Positions 24,498 to 36,073 of a stretch of 64,000 nt of DNA are shown one piece after another. The stretch spans positions 6,763,001 to 6,827,000 of the forward strand of contig NC_065889.1 in NCBI RefSeq assembly GCF_905147045.1, read 5' to 3'. Both the position numbers and the translations under genes were made by a program. A model generated the notes under the pieces. The model searched no databases and was not told where the DNA came from. It saw nothing but the letters and a program-made list of their open reading frames with translations. Source of the DNA: Nymphalis io (lineage: Eukaryota > Arthropoda > Insecta > Lepidoptera > Nymphalidae). Positions within the stretch are counted from its first letter, which is position 1. Each line of letters begins with the position of its first letter.

Positions 24498-27420
24498 ATG
24501 TATTTAAAAATAATAGCACAAACTGTTAAAAAAACTATATGTGCGTCACCCAACATATCAATATTTTCCAAATGTAGATTTTATCATGAAGCACCATTTA
24601 TAAAACTCTATAAAGAAGTTTCTGGTATACATACATTATTTAAGTATATTAATTATTTAAAAATCGATGCCAAACTGAAAATTCGCTAACGCTACCTTCC
24701 GTTACAGGTCAATCAGTATCTGAAAACTTTCTTCTTGAACTACAAAAAAAGAATCCAAAAATTTTTAACCTCACTGAAGAGCAAATACAATATACTTTAC
24801 AGATATTAAGCAAATTTAGTATAACTGCAGAGGATGCATGCCTTGATCCACATGTATTTTGTATGAACCATTTATTAATGGACAATTATGGAGAGATTTT
24901 AAGAGAATGTAACTTTACAGTTATACTTCCTAAGCATATAATAAGGTTAACAGAACATATATAATACATTTATATTAAATTAAGTACAAATACAAATGTA
25001 ATACATATTTTGCAAAGATATTTTGTATATTATTGTCATTTTCAGATATCATACCTTGGTCAAATCACGAACAATATCCCAGTTAAAAAAAGAAGGATTG
25101 TTAAAAGAAGAACTTAATCTAGAACAATTTTTACTCAATTTCTTTTATGATTGGCCTAGAGATCAAATAAAATTGATGAATTTTCCAGAATCCAGTACCA
25201 ACATCTGTAAGTAATTTATAATTGTTGATATATTTTAAATTATAAAGCTCAATACATTATTACATATAAACAAAAATATATAATTGAATTATTTTTAGTA
25301 ACAATACGAATGAGGATTTTGGAACAATACTTGCAACATAAATTTTGCATAACTCCGGAAGAATTTCAAAAGTATTGTAAAAACTATTTACCTCTAAAAC
25401 ATCGACCTATGTGTGACATTAAGGAAGCATTGTATATAGCACAGAACGACATTAAATTTAACATAGATACCATTAGAAGAAATGGATTTATCATTTCATC
25501 GGATCCTACAAATACAAAACTTATTTTGGAGAATGTCAATTCAATCGGTGATTTAGATATAAGAGAAGCTATTAAAGTGGAACCAGCTATATTAAAAAAC
25601 CATTATCAAGCTGTATTAAAAATAAAAAAAATATTGCAGGTATGTTTTTAATTTTATATTGTACTACTTTCCGCCCATGGCTTCGTTCGCATGTCTGGAA
25701 GGTGAGGTGTTAGGTATAAAAATATGGGTTATGTCCTTCCTTGGGGTTCAAACTAGCATCGTACCAAATTTTATCAAAATCTGTTCAGTGGTTAATTAAG
25801 AAAGCATTCAGCATTCGTTCACTTGTAAATCCCAATCTCCAAGTCTTTACACCAGTGTTGCACCATTTAAATGTTGAAAATATTAAATTACAATAGATAT
25901 CATGGGATTTTAATCTTACCCATGCAAAATAAGGATAAGCTTGTAATGTATTTATAATTGTAAGTAATTCCTAATTTATTAATGTTATATTGTTTTATTT
26001 TTCAGGATTTTAACATTTCAAGTGACGCACAAAGACTCTGTTTGAAAGTGTATTGCATGCGTCCTAGCACAGTTCAAGAGCGGTTGGAGTATTTGGTGAA
26101 ACTAAAAGAGTATCAAGTGTTGTCAACGAATCCAAGAGTAAGTTCTATTTTATGATTTATTTTTAGAAATGCATTCATGGAACCAAAAAAATGTGGCCAT
26201 CTTAGGATGCCCGACAAAGGTAATCAAAATAGATGGTTATTGAAATAATCTACAATTAAGTAATCAATCAATGAAATCAATAAATGGATATGTAGTAAAA
26301 AAAGGGGTTTTGTCATTGAAATCATCATCAATTCATTGAATAAAAAAATGTCTCGCATAAAATATTTCATTAAATACCTTCCAAAAAATCTATAGTAATA
26401 GGTTTATTCAGTCGCTTTACTGTTCCAGGTTCTTTATATGGTTGTACATGAACGGAAAATGATGAATCGTTTAGGTAAAATCCAAGCAGCTAAGAAACAA
26501 TGCTACAGTCTCAATCATCTCGTTGCCTCCACAAAAGTGTTCAATACGTAAGTATATTTACATGAGCTCAAATTCTGAACAGAATGATAATTCTATTGAC
26601 AAAAACATGGTATTAAGTCTTCAAATTATTAACAAATATATATATTATAATAGGTCATATGATAGGTATAGCAGTGTGGTGGAATAAGCTCTAAACCTTC
26701 TCCTAAAAAGGGAGAGGAGACCTTAGCCCAGCAGGGGGAAATTCACAGGCTGTTACTGTACGTAATTAAAATTAATTTTTTAGGTATATAAATAGTTTTG
26801 GCAACAAAGTGTGTAGTAGAGACGTTGCAGTCTTAATAAGTTCGTCCCTTCGCGTGGCAGGAATCACTAATAAGTCAGTGCTGCATAAATTGAAACGTCA
26901 CAAATATTGGCTTCACACCGCTTTGAACGTTATTGGCGAGAACATACAAATGCTGAAGAGGGGATTCGCTGATGACGTCATATTCGAAAACTGTCAAATA
27001 CTCCTGTACCCCGTGTAAGTCATATTTATATATCGTACAAATGTTTAAGATTCTTACATGACATCACGCCGGTTGTTACGTTTAATTTAAATCTTTTGTT
27101 TTATAAATGTTGACTTATAAAATACTTTTTAATATATGTATTATATTTACAGCCATGAAGTGGAGCAATACATAGAATTCCTAATGAAAATTCGCGATGG
27201 CGACTCTTCTATAAAAGAAACTAGCAAAGTCGAAGTAGACACAACTTATAATAACTTAAACTGGCGGATAGTAACCGACAACCAGATACTAAGTCTAGTT
27301 TTGTATGAAATAGAAAAGAAATACCACTTCAGTGGCGATGGTATTTGGAATAAATTAGATGGCAGCAAAAGCAACACACACTTGTTAAATCAAAAACTGA
27401 AACAAAATTCAATGAGTTGA
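24498..27420 (+). CDS. mTERF5: Mitochondrial transcription termination factor family protein (mTERF5-like), complete, eight exons
   Basis: mTERF proteins are alpha-helical repeat proteins that bind mitochondrial DNA and modulate transcription termination or initiation. Exons: 24498-24624, 24708-24945, 25046-25206, 25299-25639, 26006-26137, 26429-26547, 26784-27014, 27153-27420; 1617 nt, 538 aa, phases 1, 2, 1, 0, 0, 2, 2 all consistent. The N terminus (MYLKIIAQTVKKTICASPNI) is basic and lacks acids, as in a mitochondrial presequence. Repeated helix pairs with Leu/Pro spacing follow, for example CITPEEFQKYCKNYLPLKH, FNISSDAQRLCLKVYCMRPS and RVAGITNKSVLHKLKRH. The join of exons 1 and 2 gives KEVSGQSVSENF. 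An AATAAA about 40 nt after the stop (near 27460) fits its poly(A) signal. I assign mTERF5 over mTTF on overall length and C-terminal layout from memory, so the exact paralogue is less certain than the family. Confidence 0.85.
25665..25820 (+). mobile_element. RTE-like retroelement 3' fragment in mTERF intron 4
   Basis: 'cccatggcttcgttcgcatg' then 'ttccttggggttcaaactag' and 'atcaaaatctgttcagtggt' is the typical 3' portion of a widespread lepidopteran RTE-like element. It is non-coding and truncated. It lies on the sense strand of the host intron. Confidence 0.55.
26676..26757 (+). repeat. 3' part of the main SINE in mTERF intron 6
   Basis: 'gcagtgtggtggaataagct', 'aaagggagaggagacctta' and 'gcccagcagggggaaattca' are the 3' third of the main SINE, here truncated at its 5' side. 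It lies 27 bp upstream of exon 7. Confidence 0.75.
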
Positions 27421-28216
27421 ATGACATTTTGTAAATATTCAAAAGTTTAAATTTTAATAATAAATTATTTATCTACTTTAAAATATTTTGTTTTAATTAA
27501 TCTCGCTTTCATGTAGAGTTCACAAAAATGGTCAAATGCCTGTGTTCCGTTGTATATACAGAGTGCCTAGAGAAAATCCCATAGATTGACGATTTCGTTG
27601 GTAGAAAAGACCAAAATTTTTAGAAATTACGTGATTATGTATTCGATTTATCACGGGACAAATAATTTTCGATTGGAAAATGACTCTGACAATCGCTTAT
27701 TTTTGAGTGATAAATCTCTTATCATATTAATAAGGTGGTTCGACAGATCGATACTTTTCTCACGATGCCTCGATACGGGCGTCAGCGTCCGTCAATATCA
27801 CCGCAAAATCGCTTCGAAAATAATTGTCGAATATACTTTGTCTAACTGTGTACATAAGTAGCCTCTAGATATAGAAAATAATTTTCGAAAAACTGTTTTA
27901 TCTGTAACTGCATCTCTTTACCCAGGAACTTAGACTTTTTGTAACACTAAAGTCTAAAACGCAAATATGAATATAACATAACCCAACGTGTCTCGAGGAA
28001 ACTTCAAATTCTAGTAAAATTCATGCTCTTTCCGAAACATGGTAGCGCAGCACCGCAAGTATCTTAAATCCGGGCTGCTATTAAAAATGTCAACAAAAAA
28101 CCCAAAAACTATTTGGACTGAATCCAGACCCTCACAATCTGCAACCAAACCAGTAACCAACCACTTGAGCCATAGAAACTAACGAACGAGTAAGTACGCC
28201 TACACCTCTATCCAGA
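27421..28216. other. 3' flank of the mTERF gene
   Basis: After the poly(A) signal I see no gene. The open frame at 27586-27861 has no recognisable motif. A minus-strand SINE of the second family lies at about 28035-28175 ('aaatccgggctgctattaaa' on the plus strand is the complement of its TTATTAGCAGCCCGGA core). Confidence 0.5.
28035..28175 (-). repeat. Second-family SINE copy (minus)
   Basis: Reading the minus strand gives 'ggctcaagtggttggttact', 'gtctggattcagtcc' (B-box side) and 'tttttaatagcagcccgga', matching the order of motifs in the copy at 23763. Confidence 0.6.
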
Positions 28217-28549
28217 ATATAACAAGTGTGTTTTTTTTTCTTTATTTAAAGAGCTTGGTCACACAAATGACTATGACGCTCTATACGTCTTCCTTAACTT
28301 GAAAAGCTGGGCTTGAGACATGATGATTTGGATCACCGTACTCTCAAGCCCAGTCTTACAAGTTTATAAAGAGCCCTGGCACTCGCGGACAAAGGAAATG
28401 CCAGGACGCAGTTTAATACACCGACTTCTCTAATAACACCATGAGACATAAATATTTCATGACGTAGTGGTTCGTTCCGGGTACATTTCATTACAATATG
28501 ATATACATCTTCGATCTTATCACATTCCTCACATATAACAAGTGTGTTT
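28217..28549 (-). mobile_element. 5'-truncated non-LTR retrotransposon with 17-bp target-site duplication
   Basis: The insertion (28234-28532) is bounded by perfect 17-bp copies of 'atataacaagtgtgttt' at 28217-28233 and 28533-28549. On the minus strand it encodes the end of a LINE reverse transcriptase ORF with a CCHC zinc knuckle (CEECDKIEDVYHIVMKC), then about 45 residues, a stop, a short 3' UTR with AATAAAG and a poly(A) run (poly(T) at 28231-28239 on the plus strand). The 5' end is cut at the knuckle. This is the hallmark of target-primed reverse transcription with 5' truncation. The clade is probably Jockey/I-like. Confidence 0.85.
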
Positions 28550-29949
28550 GTGTGTGATAATCGTTTTCAAATTATATGAACTATCAACTATGTTCGCCCC
28601 GTGGTTTTATATTTTATTCGACCATAATTATTATAAAAATTTGAGGAAAACGTATATGATTTTGCATGTTTCAAATATTTTTTTTTCTATTATTTTATTT
28701 TTTTTCATTGATAACACTAAATCTCGTCGTACTACCAAACAATAAGAGAAAGGTACTGAACGGTTTAGTCTTTATTTATTCATAAATAGGTAAGGAATAA
28801 TGAAAAAATATAAAGGATTGAAAGAAAATAAAAGAAGTCAATAAGCACATTGTAATTATTATTACACTTCAACGTATTCCATCTACACTAAAATATTGCT
28901 TTTAAGATTTTTAATTATCAAATATTTCATGGGTTTACTTAACTAATTTAAATATCGACCACTGTAGCAATAAATACCCTGAAAGCGTGAAGCATATTTG
29001 TTTATGTATGTTACATTATATTTTGCTTTGTTTCTTTTTCTTTTGAAAAAAATAAATGCATGAAATAATTATTCCACCTACTGACATTTATCATTTTTCC
29101 GAACATGAATAGTTCCAATTATTATTCTTATTATAGTTGTCTAAATTACATAATTACTGCTACTGTATGTATTATTTGGCACATCATTCACGTCAATATA
29201 TTTAGACTTAACTATGTCTTACTCCTTCGAGCCGGATAAAAACTCTATGTCATATAATATTAACTATTAATATGCTATTATCTTAAGAGCTACGTAACAA
29301 AAACTTAAAATCAATAAAAAAAACATACGTACTATATTTATATAAAAAAAAAAACTATTAAATGCTAAGAAAATGGTTTTAGTATCAAAATATAAGTATT
29401 TTAACACTAAAAGCAACTTATAATTTAAATCTTTATATATTTTGTAAGCTGGGTCGAACCCGTAGATATAGTATTTAATTAAAACTTATCGTCTTAGTTG
29501 ATTTAAAAACTAAAAACAATAAGGCACAGGGAATGCACTCTGGTTAAAAACCAATTTTCAAACTAATAGGTATTATGTACCTACTTACGTCTCATTTGCA
29601 TCAAATAGGCAGTTTAAACAGACTCACATAACTAATTGTTTATGTACAAATATAAATCTAATAAATACCATTAAAGTAAAAGCTATTATTTATTATATTC
29701 TTTCATCATCCTCTCATTTTGTAAAAAAACATCTAATTTTAAGATTTTTCTTAAGTTAAACTAAGTGATAATTTTAAATGACGCGTATAGGGGTACATTT
29801 TAATAATGATACCATCAAAATTAAATCTAACTTTGTGCATTACAATCGTATGCACATTCTTATTAGAATAAAATAAAATATCGTCCCGCTTAATAATACT
29901 CCTTTTCGAAATTGATCTACGCGCTATGATAATTTCGAAAAAGAGTATT
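28550..29949 (-). other. Presumed repo 3' UTR and flank
   Basis: This is AT-rich sequence with no exon-like content. TTTATT motifs near 28771-28780 (AATAAA on the minus strand) would fit a repo poly(A) signal about 1.2 kb after the stop, but other sites are possible. Confidence 0.4.
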
Positions 29950-32900
29950 TCAATTCAAAAAAGGGGGCAGCGACGTATACGGCTGACTCGGGCTTGGTTC
30001 CATTTTAACAACTATCGGCTGTGAGAGTTCAGAATGGCGGTCCATCTCGTAATGTTTGTCGTGTGGGACCATACCGCATTTGTCATAATCTTCTGGTGGT
30101 GCGGCGTATCGAGACGGTTCCTCTTGTAATGCGCACGAAGAGTACTTATCCTCGTGATCATGAGTACGATAGTCTAACTTGTCTTCGTGCCCATGTGTTT
30201 CCATTTGCGGAGAATGAGCTGCAATCATAGGATAATCCCTTACGCCAAGCGGTGGCGGGCTACCCTCGCCATACTCGTATGAATGTCGCGGAGCAAACAT
30301 CTGCCCATCGTGCCCATTAAGAACTGTAGTGTAGGAGTAAGCAGCTGGCTGAGTGTTGAATCCAGGGTAACCACTACTTCCTGAAGATAGCAAGTGATGT
30401 GAAGATAATTCATATGAATGTTGGTAAGACCATGAATCAGCTGGTGCTGGCAAGCCGTTTTGAGGAAAAGCAGGCAAGTTGCCTCCAATGCTTGAGAAGC
30501 CGCCGCCTAATGTTGTTGAACTTGGAGAACTGGAACCAATGTAACCTGTCTTTCGTGGAGGCTCACGTTTACGCCATTTTGCTCTTCTATTTTGAAACCA
30601 CACCTGTTATAAAAAAAATTGAAAAGAAGATTTCATTTTTACAAAAAGTATTTTATTAGGAGTTTTTAGCACTTTTAAATAATAGAGTTATCTTTTTAGT
30701 GTTTATAAAGGAAAGTTTACCTGGACTCGTGATTCAGATAGATTCAATTTCAGAGCTAATTCTTCTCTAGCAAAAACATCTGGGTATGGAGCACGTTCGA
30801 AAGCTCGTTCAAGTTCCTCCAATTGATAAGCAGTGAACGTCGTTCTGGGAACAAAACAGAAGCTCCTATTAGTTTATTAAGAGCAGCGTATACAATTACA
30901 TATTCAAAAATATATAAAATTCTTATCATCCCGCGGTGCATCTACCATCTGACGCGTGCATATGGCTGCGGGTGCACGCGCGGAAATTGATTGAGCGTGA
31001 AACTAAATTCACCCCTGTTGCGCGTGAGCACCTCTAATTGCTTCCCAATTGACAGCGATTGTAATGGAGTACTATGGCGGAATGTTTTTAATAAGAATTA
31101 TTTTAAATACTTGTAAAGTGTGAAACGTTTACATTTTTAACCATTTAGACTCAATATCCTCAGTGAGTTGTTGAGCTAACGACGGATTGAACACACGAAG
31201 TCTTATCGGTTTAACAAAAATTAAGATCTCACTTCGTATTAAATCATATAGATATAAGATAAGGCATCCCTTCCATGGCTCCCTAAGTGATACGGGTAAT
31301 TAACTGTAAAGTAACATTCAAAACTGTATAGTCAAGGCGCGAAAATGTTTTGTTACATTGTTTAAGGGTTGCTTAGGAAAAAATGTATTTAAATTGTTTG
31401 CAACGGCCAAGCCGTTCAATCGGTCATGTTCAGTTTTATATATAATATGTTTCTTATTCAAACACGAGTTTGTTCGATCGAAATTAGGTATACTGATGGC
31501 TATTATGTAGAAATATTGTAATGGAATGGGAAACCATCTGTCGTCTATATCGCATATTTAAAATCATCGTATTATTTATGCAATGGGGAGAGGGTGGTGT
31601 TTTATACTTTTTACAATGTTTATTTTACTTATTATATAAACACGAGTAGATACAAAAGGCCAATATTGATGTTATTTAAAAAATTTGGTATAATTTCAGT
31701 ATTACAATTTATATTTTAATTTTATGTTTTTATGTTGATTTTTAAGTACTTTATTACACTATTTTCAGTATCAGAATAGTAATATAGTCTGCCAACATTA
31801 CGTTTAAGTTTATTCATTGTTTGTTTACGGAATTAATAAAGATGCTGAGAAATTTGGTATTACTTAATTCAGTTTTATAGCCAATATTGTTTGTTATATT
31901 TAATATTTTACTAAATTCTGAAAACGGGAAAAACTAAAAATTTCATTTTAACTATTATTAATTTAATAAAATTATTATAATCGCGATTATAATGATTTTA
32001 TTAAATTCGACGTTTTGACGACAACGATGTACTTAATTTGTCAATGACGTGGAATCCGGTATACAAACATTTTAAAAATAGTTTTGAACAATGTTCATGA
32101 AATCCGATTGTGTTAGATAGAAATAACAACAATAAACTTGAAATAAACTGCAATAAAAGTCGAAAGGCGCGTGGTGCTCCCTGTCAACTCGTGACCATAG
32201 CAGGTGCGTCTTTCAAAATTAAATTAGGGTTATAAGTCTTTTCAAATATCCCTGATTATTTTGCTCGAAATCTTTGACTGAAAAAAATCAGGGTAAAATA
32301 ATCAGATTAACGATTGCCTTCAATAAATGTGACAGATATATTATTAAAAATAATCTCTAACTAAACATGAGTAATATGAGAAATAATGTCGTATTTTATT
32401 TTAAAACACTCATTTTTTAAAACCTTTATTAACACAATATTTTCTTCTTTGTATATTGTAATGTATACAAATATCTTAATTAGGTAATGTATATTCGTCT
32501 ACTGCAAGGTCGTAGCAACAGGTGTCTACGTCTTTGTAGCATAACTTTCGTAGACATTATTAAAATTTATCGACTTACACATATTGTTATGTAACTGAGT
32601 AATTAGTGCAAAATTTACGTTAAACAAAATAATTGTAATGCGATGTAGTAATCAAAATTAAGATTTATGAATTAAAAAGTAAATCCTATGACCTACCTTG
32701 TTTTCTTTTTCTTGATTCCGTTATTATCGCTTTTCTTTTTGTCACTTTTCTTAGAAGTAGTTGGTGGAGGAGGGGGAGGTGGCGGATGCTGCGCATGTGA
32801 TGCCGGGGCTGCTTCTACCGCTTGTAATAGTAATGGTTCTTCTTTACGTTTCTGCTCACTGCCAGCAAACACAGGCAGGTCATCCCGGTACTGCAGCTCG

Positions 32901-33055
32901 CCGCCTGCGCCCACTACCACCTGCACTTGCCGATCCTTGCCAAACTCGTTAAACATGTGCTCCTCGAAGGTGGGCTGCTCCATGCCTCCGCCGCCCTCAA
33001 AGGCGCACTCGTAGCGCGGTCCGGCACCGCCGGCGCTGTCTCCGCACACGTACAT
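29950..33055 (-). CDS. repo: Reversed polarity (Repo) glial homeodomain protein; 5' end uncertain
   Basis: Repo is a paired-like homeodomain transcription factor that drives glial differentiation in insects, directly downstream of Gcm. Exons (minus): 33055-32697 (5' limit uncertain), 30844-30721, 30603-29950; junction phases 2 and 0 agree. The homeodomain runs across all three exons: basic KKKKTR in exon 1, TTFTAYQLEELERAFERAPY and NLSESRVQ in exon 2, VWFQNRRAKWRKREPPRKTG in exon 3. The PPRKTGY(I) extension after helix 3 is characteristic of Repo. Exon 1 has a proline run (about ten) before the homeodomain and acidic and glycine-rich parts; the C-terminal 190 residues are His/Ser/Tyr-rich. 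From the first ATG (33055) the protein has 378 aa, shorter than fly Repo (about 610). The open frame extends without an ATG to 33277, so either this ATG is the start or an upstream exon is spliced on. Confidence 0.9.
30845..32696 (-). other. repo intron 1 with candidate regulatory islet and palindrome
   Basis: The intron interrupts the homeodomain after its second residue. It holds a GC-rich islet near 30955-31065 with CAATTG/CTAATTG homeodomain-type motifs, a Gcm-consensus match ATACGGGT at 31290-31297, and a 48-bp near-perfect palindrome at 31960-32007. No additional coding exon is apparent. Confidence 0.55.
31960..32007. repeat. 48-bp near-perfect palindrome in repo intron 1
   Basis: Left arm 31960-31983 and right arm 31984-32007 are reverse complements with a single mismatch, centred on TCGCGA with no spacer. 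Arms contain 'aataaaattattataatcg'. No coding content. Confidence 0.9.
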
Positions 33056-33700
33056 GTAGCCGTCGGTGGCGGGCGGGTGCGCACCCGCTACCTCCGCACC
33101 AACCTCGCTCGGCTCCGTCGCGGCCGCCTGCCTGCCGTTCGGACCTCGGGCTCCACGAGCCCGACTCAAGATCGAATTATCGATTCCGATATTAAACAAT
33201 TGAAGCTCATTTAGTCTATTCTGCGGGATCGACGCTCGCGCCGTTCGTTTCGTCGTGTCCGTCCCGGTTAAATGGCTTTAATCAACTTTAACGAACTAAC
33301 CAAATTTAGTCCACGGTTGGTCAATTTATATTACCATAATACGATGTTCGGAGAAGAATATGAGCCAATGACTGCTGTGACCGAACTCGACGAGCGTACG
33401 AGACAAAGTGCTATTTTATTTTATAGTAGATGAACAGAAGTGAGATATTAGATCGGACGAGGCGGGCGCATAGGACGATAGTGTAGCGAGGCGAGAGAGC
33501 CAATAGCGTCGCTCGGGAGCCACACCCCCGAAGTGATGCACTGCGTTGAGTCGCATCTCCCTCTTTGCGGAGCGGCGCGAGCTGCGGGCACCGACGTTCC
33601 GCAAGCTCCTGACATACAAACCATGCGGGATTCCCACAAAGTAGCGCGAGATGTTGTTTGTTTCCATGGCATGTTAGGGTGCGAACGCCCACATCATTAT
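33056..33700 (-). promoter_or_regulatory. GC-rich region at the 5' end of repo
   Basis: Base composition shifts to GC-rich with many CpG between about 32.8 and 33.65 kb, unlike the AT-rich surroundings, and open frames appear in several frames on both strands as a consequence. It probably includes the repo 5' UTR and core promoter; the open frame joined to exon 1 ends at an in-frame TAA (33278-33280). No TATA box was fixed. Confidence 0.45.
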
Positions 33701-35671
33701 TTTAAAACTTCATACTATTTCATTGTAAATCCGTATCAATACCACTCAAATGTCTATTTCATGATTTATAGCCGTGGGAAAGTTGGTAGAAATTACACAC
33801 ATACTTATTATAAGCCCCCCCCAATTACCATATTAATAAAAACCCTTATTAGTAATATACTTAGACATAAATGTCTTTACCGAAAAAAGCGCATACAACC
33901 TCGTAACGAGAGGAGCAAGCTCGCGCAGCGAAGCGGTGCATGCTGACTGAAGCTGTCGATCGACGCTTCCATCGCTTAATTATTAATTAACAGTTATTGC
34001 TGGAGATTATTAATAAAACATTCGCCCTGACTATTGGCACTTAGATTAGCGTTGAGGGAGTAATGGCGCATTTCAACAATTTCGGTTGTTATTTAATTGA
34101 AGTCAATTTAGATGATCAGAGTCTATTTAGGTTGGTGCTGGCACTCGCCAGCGGGATCTCTCCTTCATTGGGCTCATTGGTGACTTTCAGGCAGCACGAA
34201 TTGCACTCGCCGATGCATTTTTCGACGCATTTGCACTCGGTCCGACAACCCAAATATGGGTCACGAAGATACGTAATCGCCAAGATGTGAATTAGGCATC
34301 ATTTTACTTGTACTCATTAATGGATGATAGTAAAAGGACCAATGTGACATATATGTGAATTTTTAAATTAGTGTCTAAGTTGGGTTCTGTGGACTGCAGA
34401 GTATATATACTCTACGATAACCACTGCTTCTGGTGTAGTTTAAGTGTCAACTATCGACGGGAATTGAAGTGATTTTGATTATAATCGTAAGTAATCACGA
34501 TTTACTAATATTATTTATATAACATAATGGATACATCTACGCTAAAATGTTTACAATCACGGCCGCACAAAGTTGCATAATATTCTACAAGCATCAATAT
34601 TAAAGAGATATAATATATTTTTTATTACAGTTCTGTCCATATTTTACTGCATGAAATATTATGTAAGGAATAAAGATTATTAAGGACACTTTAACAATAC
34701 CCAGCGTAAGTGACAAGCAAAGAAATACGCTTGTAAATTTAAGATGCTCTAATGAATATCATATTGATAATCATTAATTGCTTATTTTGACGATCAAACT
34801 GAAATTTATTTTATTACCATTGAACATATACATAACTAAATTCTTTTGACAAACAGCATATAAATTGTTTTGTATGTGCATACGCCAGTTTGCCTTTCCA
34901 TTAGTCTTTTAACTTTTGAATTAAGTACATTAATAATAATAACATTTCAGTTACTACATAAATAATTATTTATTACAGTCATTTATTTTAATAATGAACA
35001 ATTATAAAAATGAGTATCTATCTTAGTTAAGACTAAGACATAAATATACCTATAAATGTAATGGTACCTGTGTATTTTTTTATATTTTTTAGCGTTTCAT
35101 AAAATACTCTATCTAACAACAAATCAATAAATAGTTTATCCCTGTGATATACAAACAAACAGATATACGTATGCTAAGAAAACATTATTTTATATAGAAG
35201 CGATAACAATTGCACGAGGTATTTTTTCCGAAACGGTAGTGCAATTACATCATTTTAACTTAAGTATAGCGGGAAACAGCTGTATATAATATCTTTAAAA
35301 ATTAAAAAGTAATAAATAACATGTAGTATGATTGCGTTATTATATGTAAAATTTTTCTCGTTAACTTTTCAAAGGCAAAAGTATTTTCCACGATTTCCAA
35401 TACATATCATATTTGAATACGTATACCATATGCCAAAGATTTGTTGTTTGAACTTAGGAGATTCTAATTCCTTACGTACGTTTGCATAACTGTCTTCTCT
35501 CGTTTTTGCTATTTTACTATACTACTTCATACTTACATATATCTATTTGTATTTTATAAGACCCAAAACACAAACGGAGTTGTTGTTTTTTTCTTTTTCT
35601 GTCGAGTATCTACGCTAGTTAAACGCAATATATTATGCCAATGCCACAACTGGCGATGTTTTTTTTCTTCG

Positions 35672-35977
35672 TTCGTTCGTAACAGCCTGTGAATGTCCAA
35701 CTGCTGGGCTAAAGGCCTCCTCTCCTCTTTTTGAGGAGAAGGTTTGGAGCTTATTCCACCACGCTGCTCTAATGCGGGTTGGTGGAATACACATGTGGCA
35801 GAATTTCGAAGAAATTAGACACATGCAGGTTTCCTCACGATGTTTTCCTTCACCGAAAAGCACGAGATGAATTATAAATAGAAATTAAGCACATAAAAAT
35901 TCAGAGGTGCATGCCCGGGTTCGAACCCACGTTCATCGGTTAAGATTCACGCGTTCTTACCACTGGGCCATCTCGAC
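35672..35977 (-). repeat. Full-length tRNA-derived SINE with 13-bp target-site duplication
   Basis: Reading the minus strand: head 'gtcgagatggcccagtggta' (A-box TGGCCCAGTGG), 'gggttcgaacccgggcatgc' (B-box), a tRNA-unrelated body with 'catcgtgaggaaacctgcat', 'attccaccaacccgcattag' and 'agcccagcagttggacattc', and a short tail of ACGA units. It is bounded by TTTTTTTTCTTCG at 35659-35671 and 35978-35990. It resembles the Metulj-type SINE of butterflies; that name is from memory. Confidence 0.85.
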
Positions 35978-36073
35978 TTTTTTTTCTTCGCCTGATATGT
36001 ATAGGCGGCATATTTTTAATATGCGTCTCCTCTGGTCTCTGGTGGTCACAATAAAATGATCGATTTGTTATAT

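Noticed and set aside
27586..27861. 91-residue plus-strand open frame after the mTERF gene
   Set aside because: No known motif and no splice link to the upstream gene, whose own stop and poly(A) signal are clear.
33411..33692. Several overlapping open frames on both strands near the repo 5' end
   Set aside because: They all follow from the GC-rich composition and overlap each other in different frames; none has a conserved motif.
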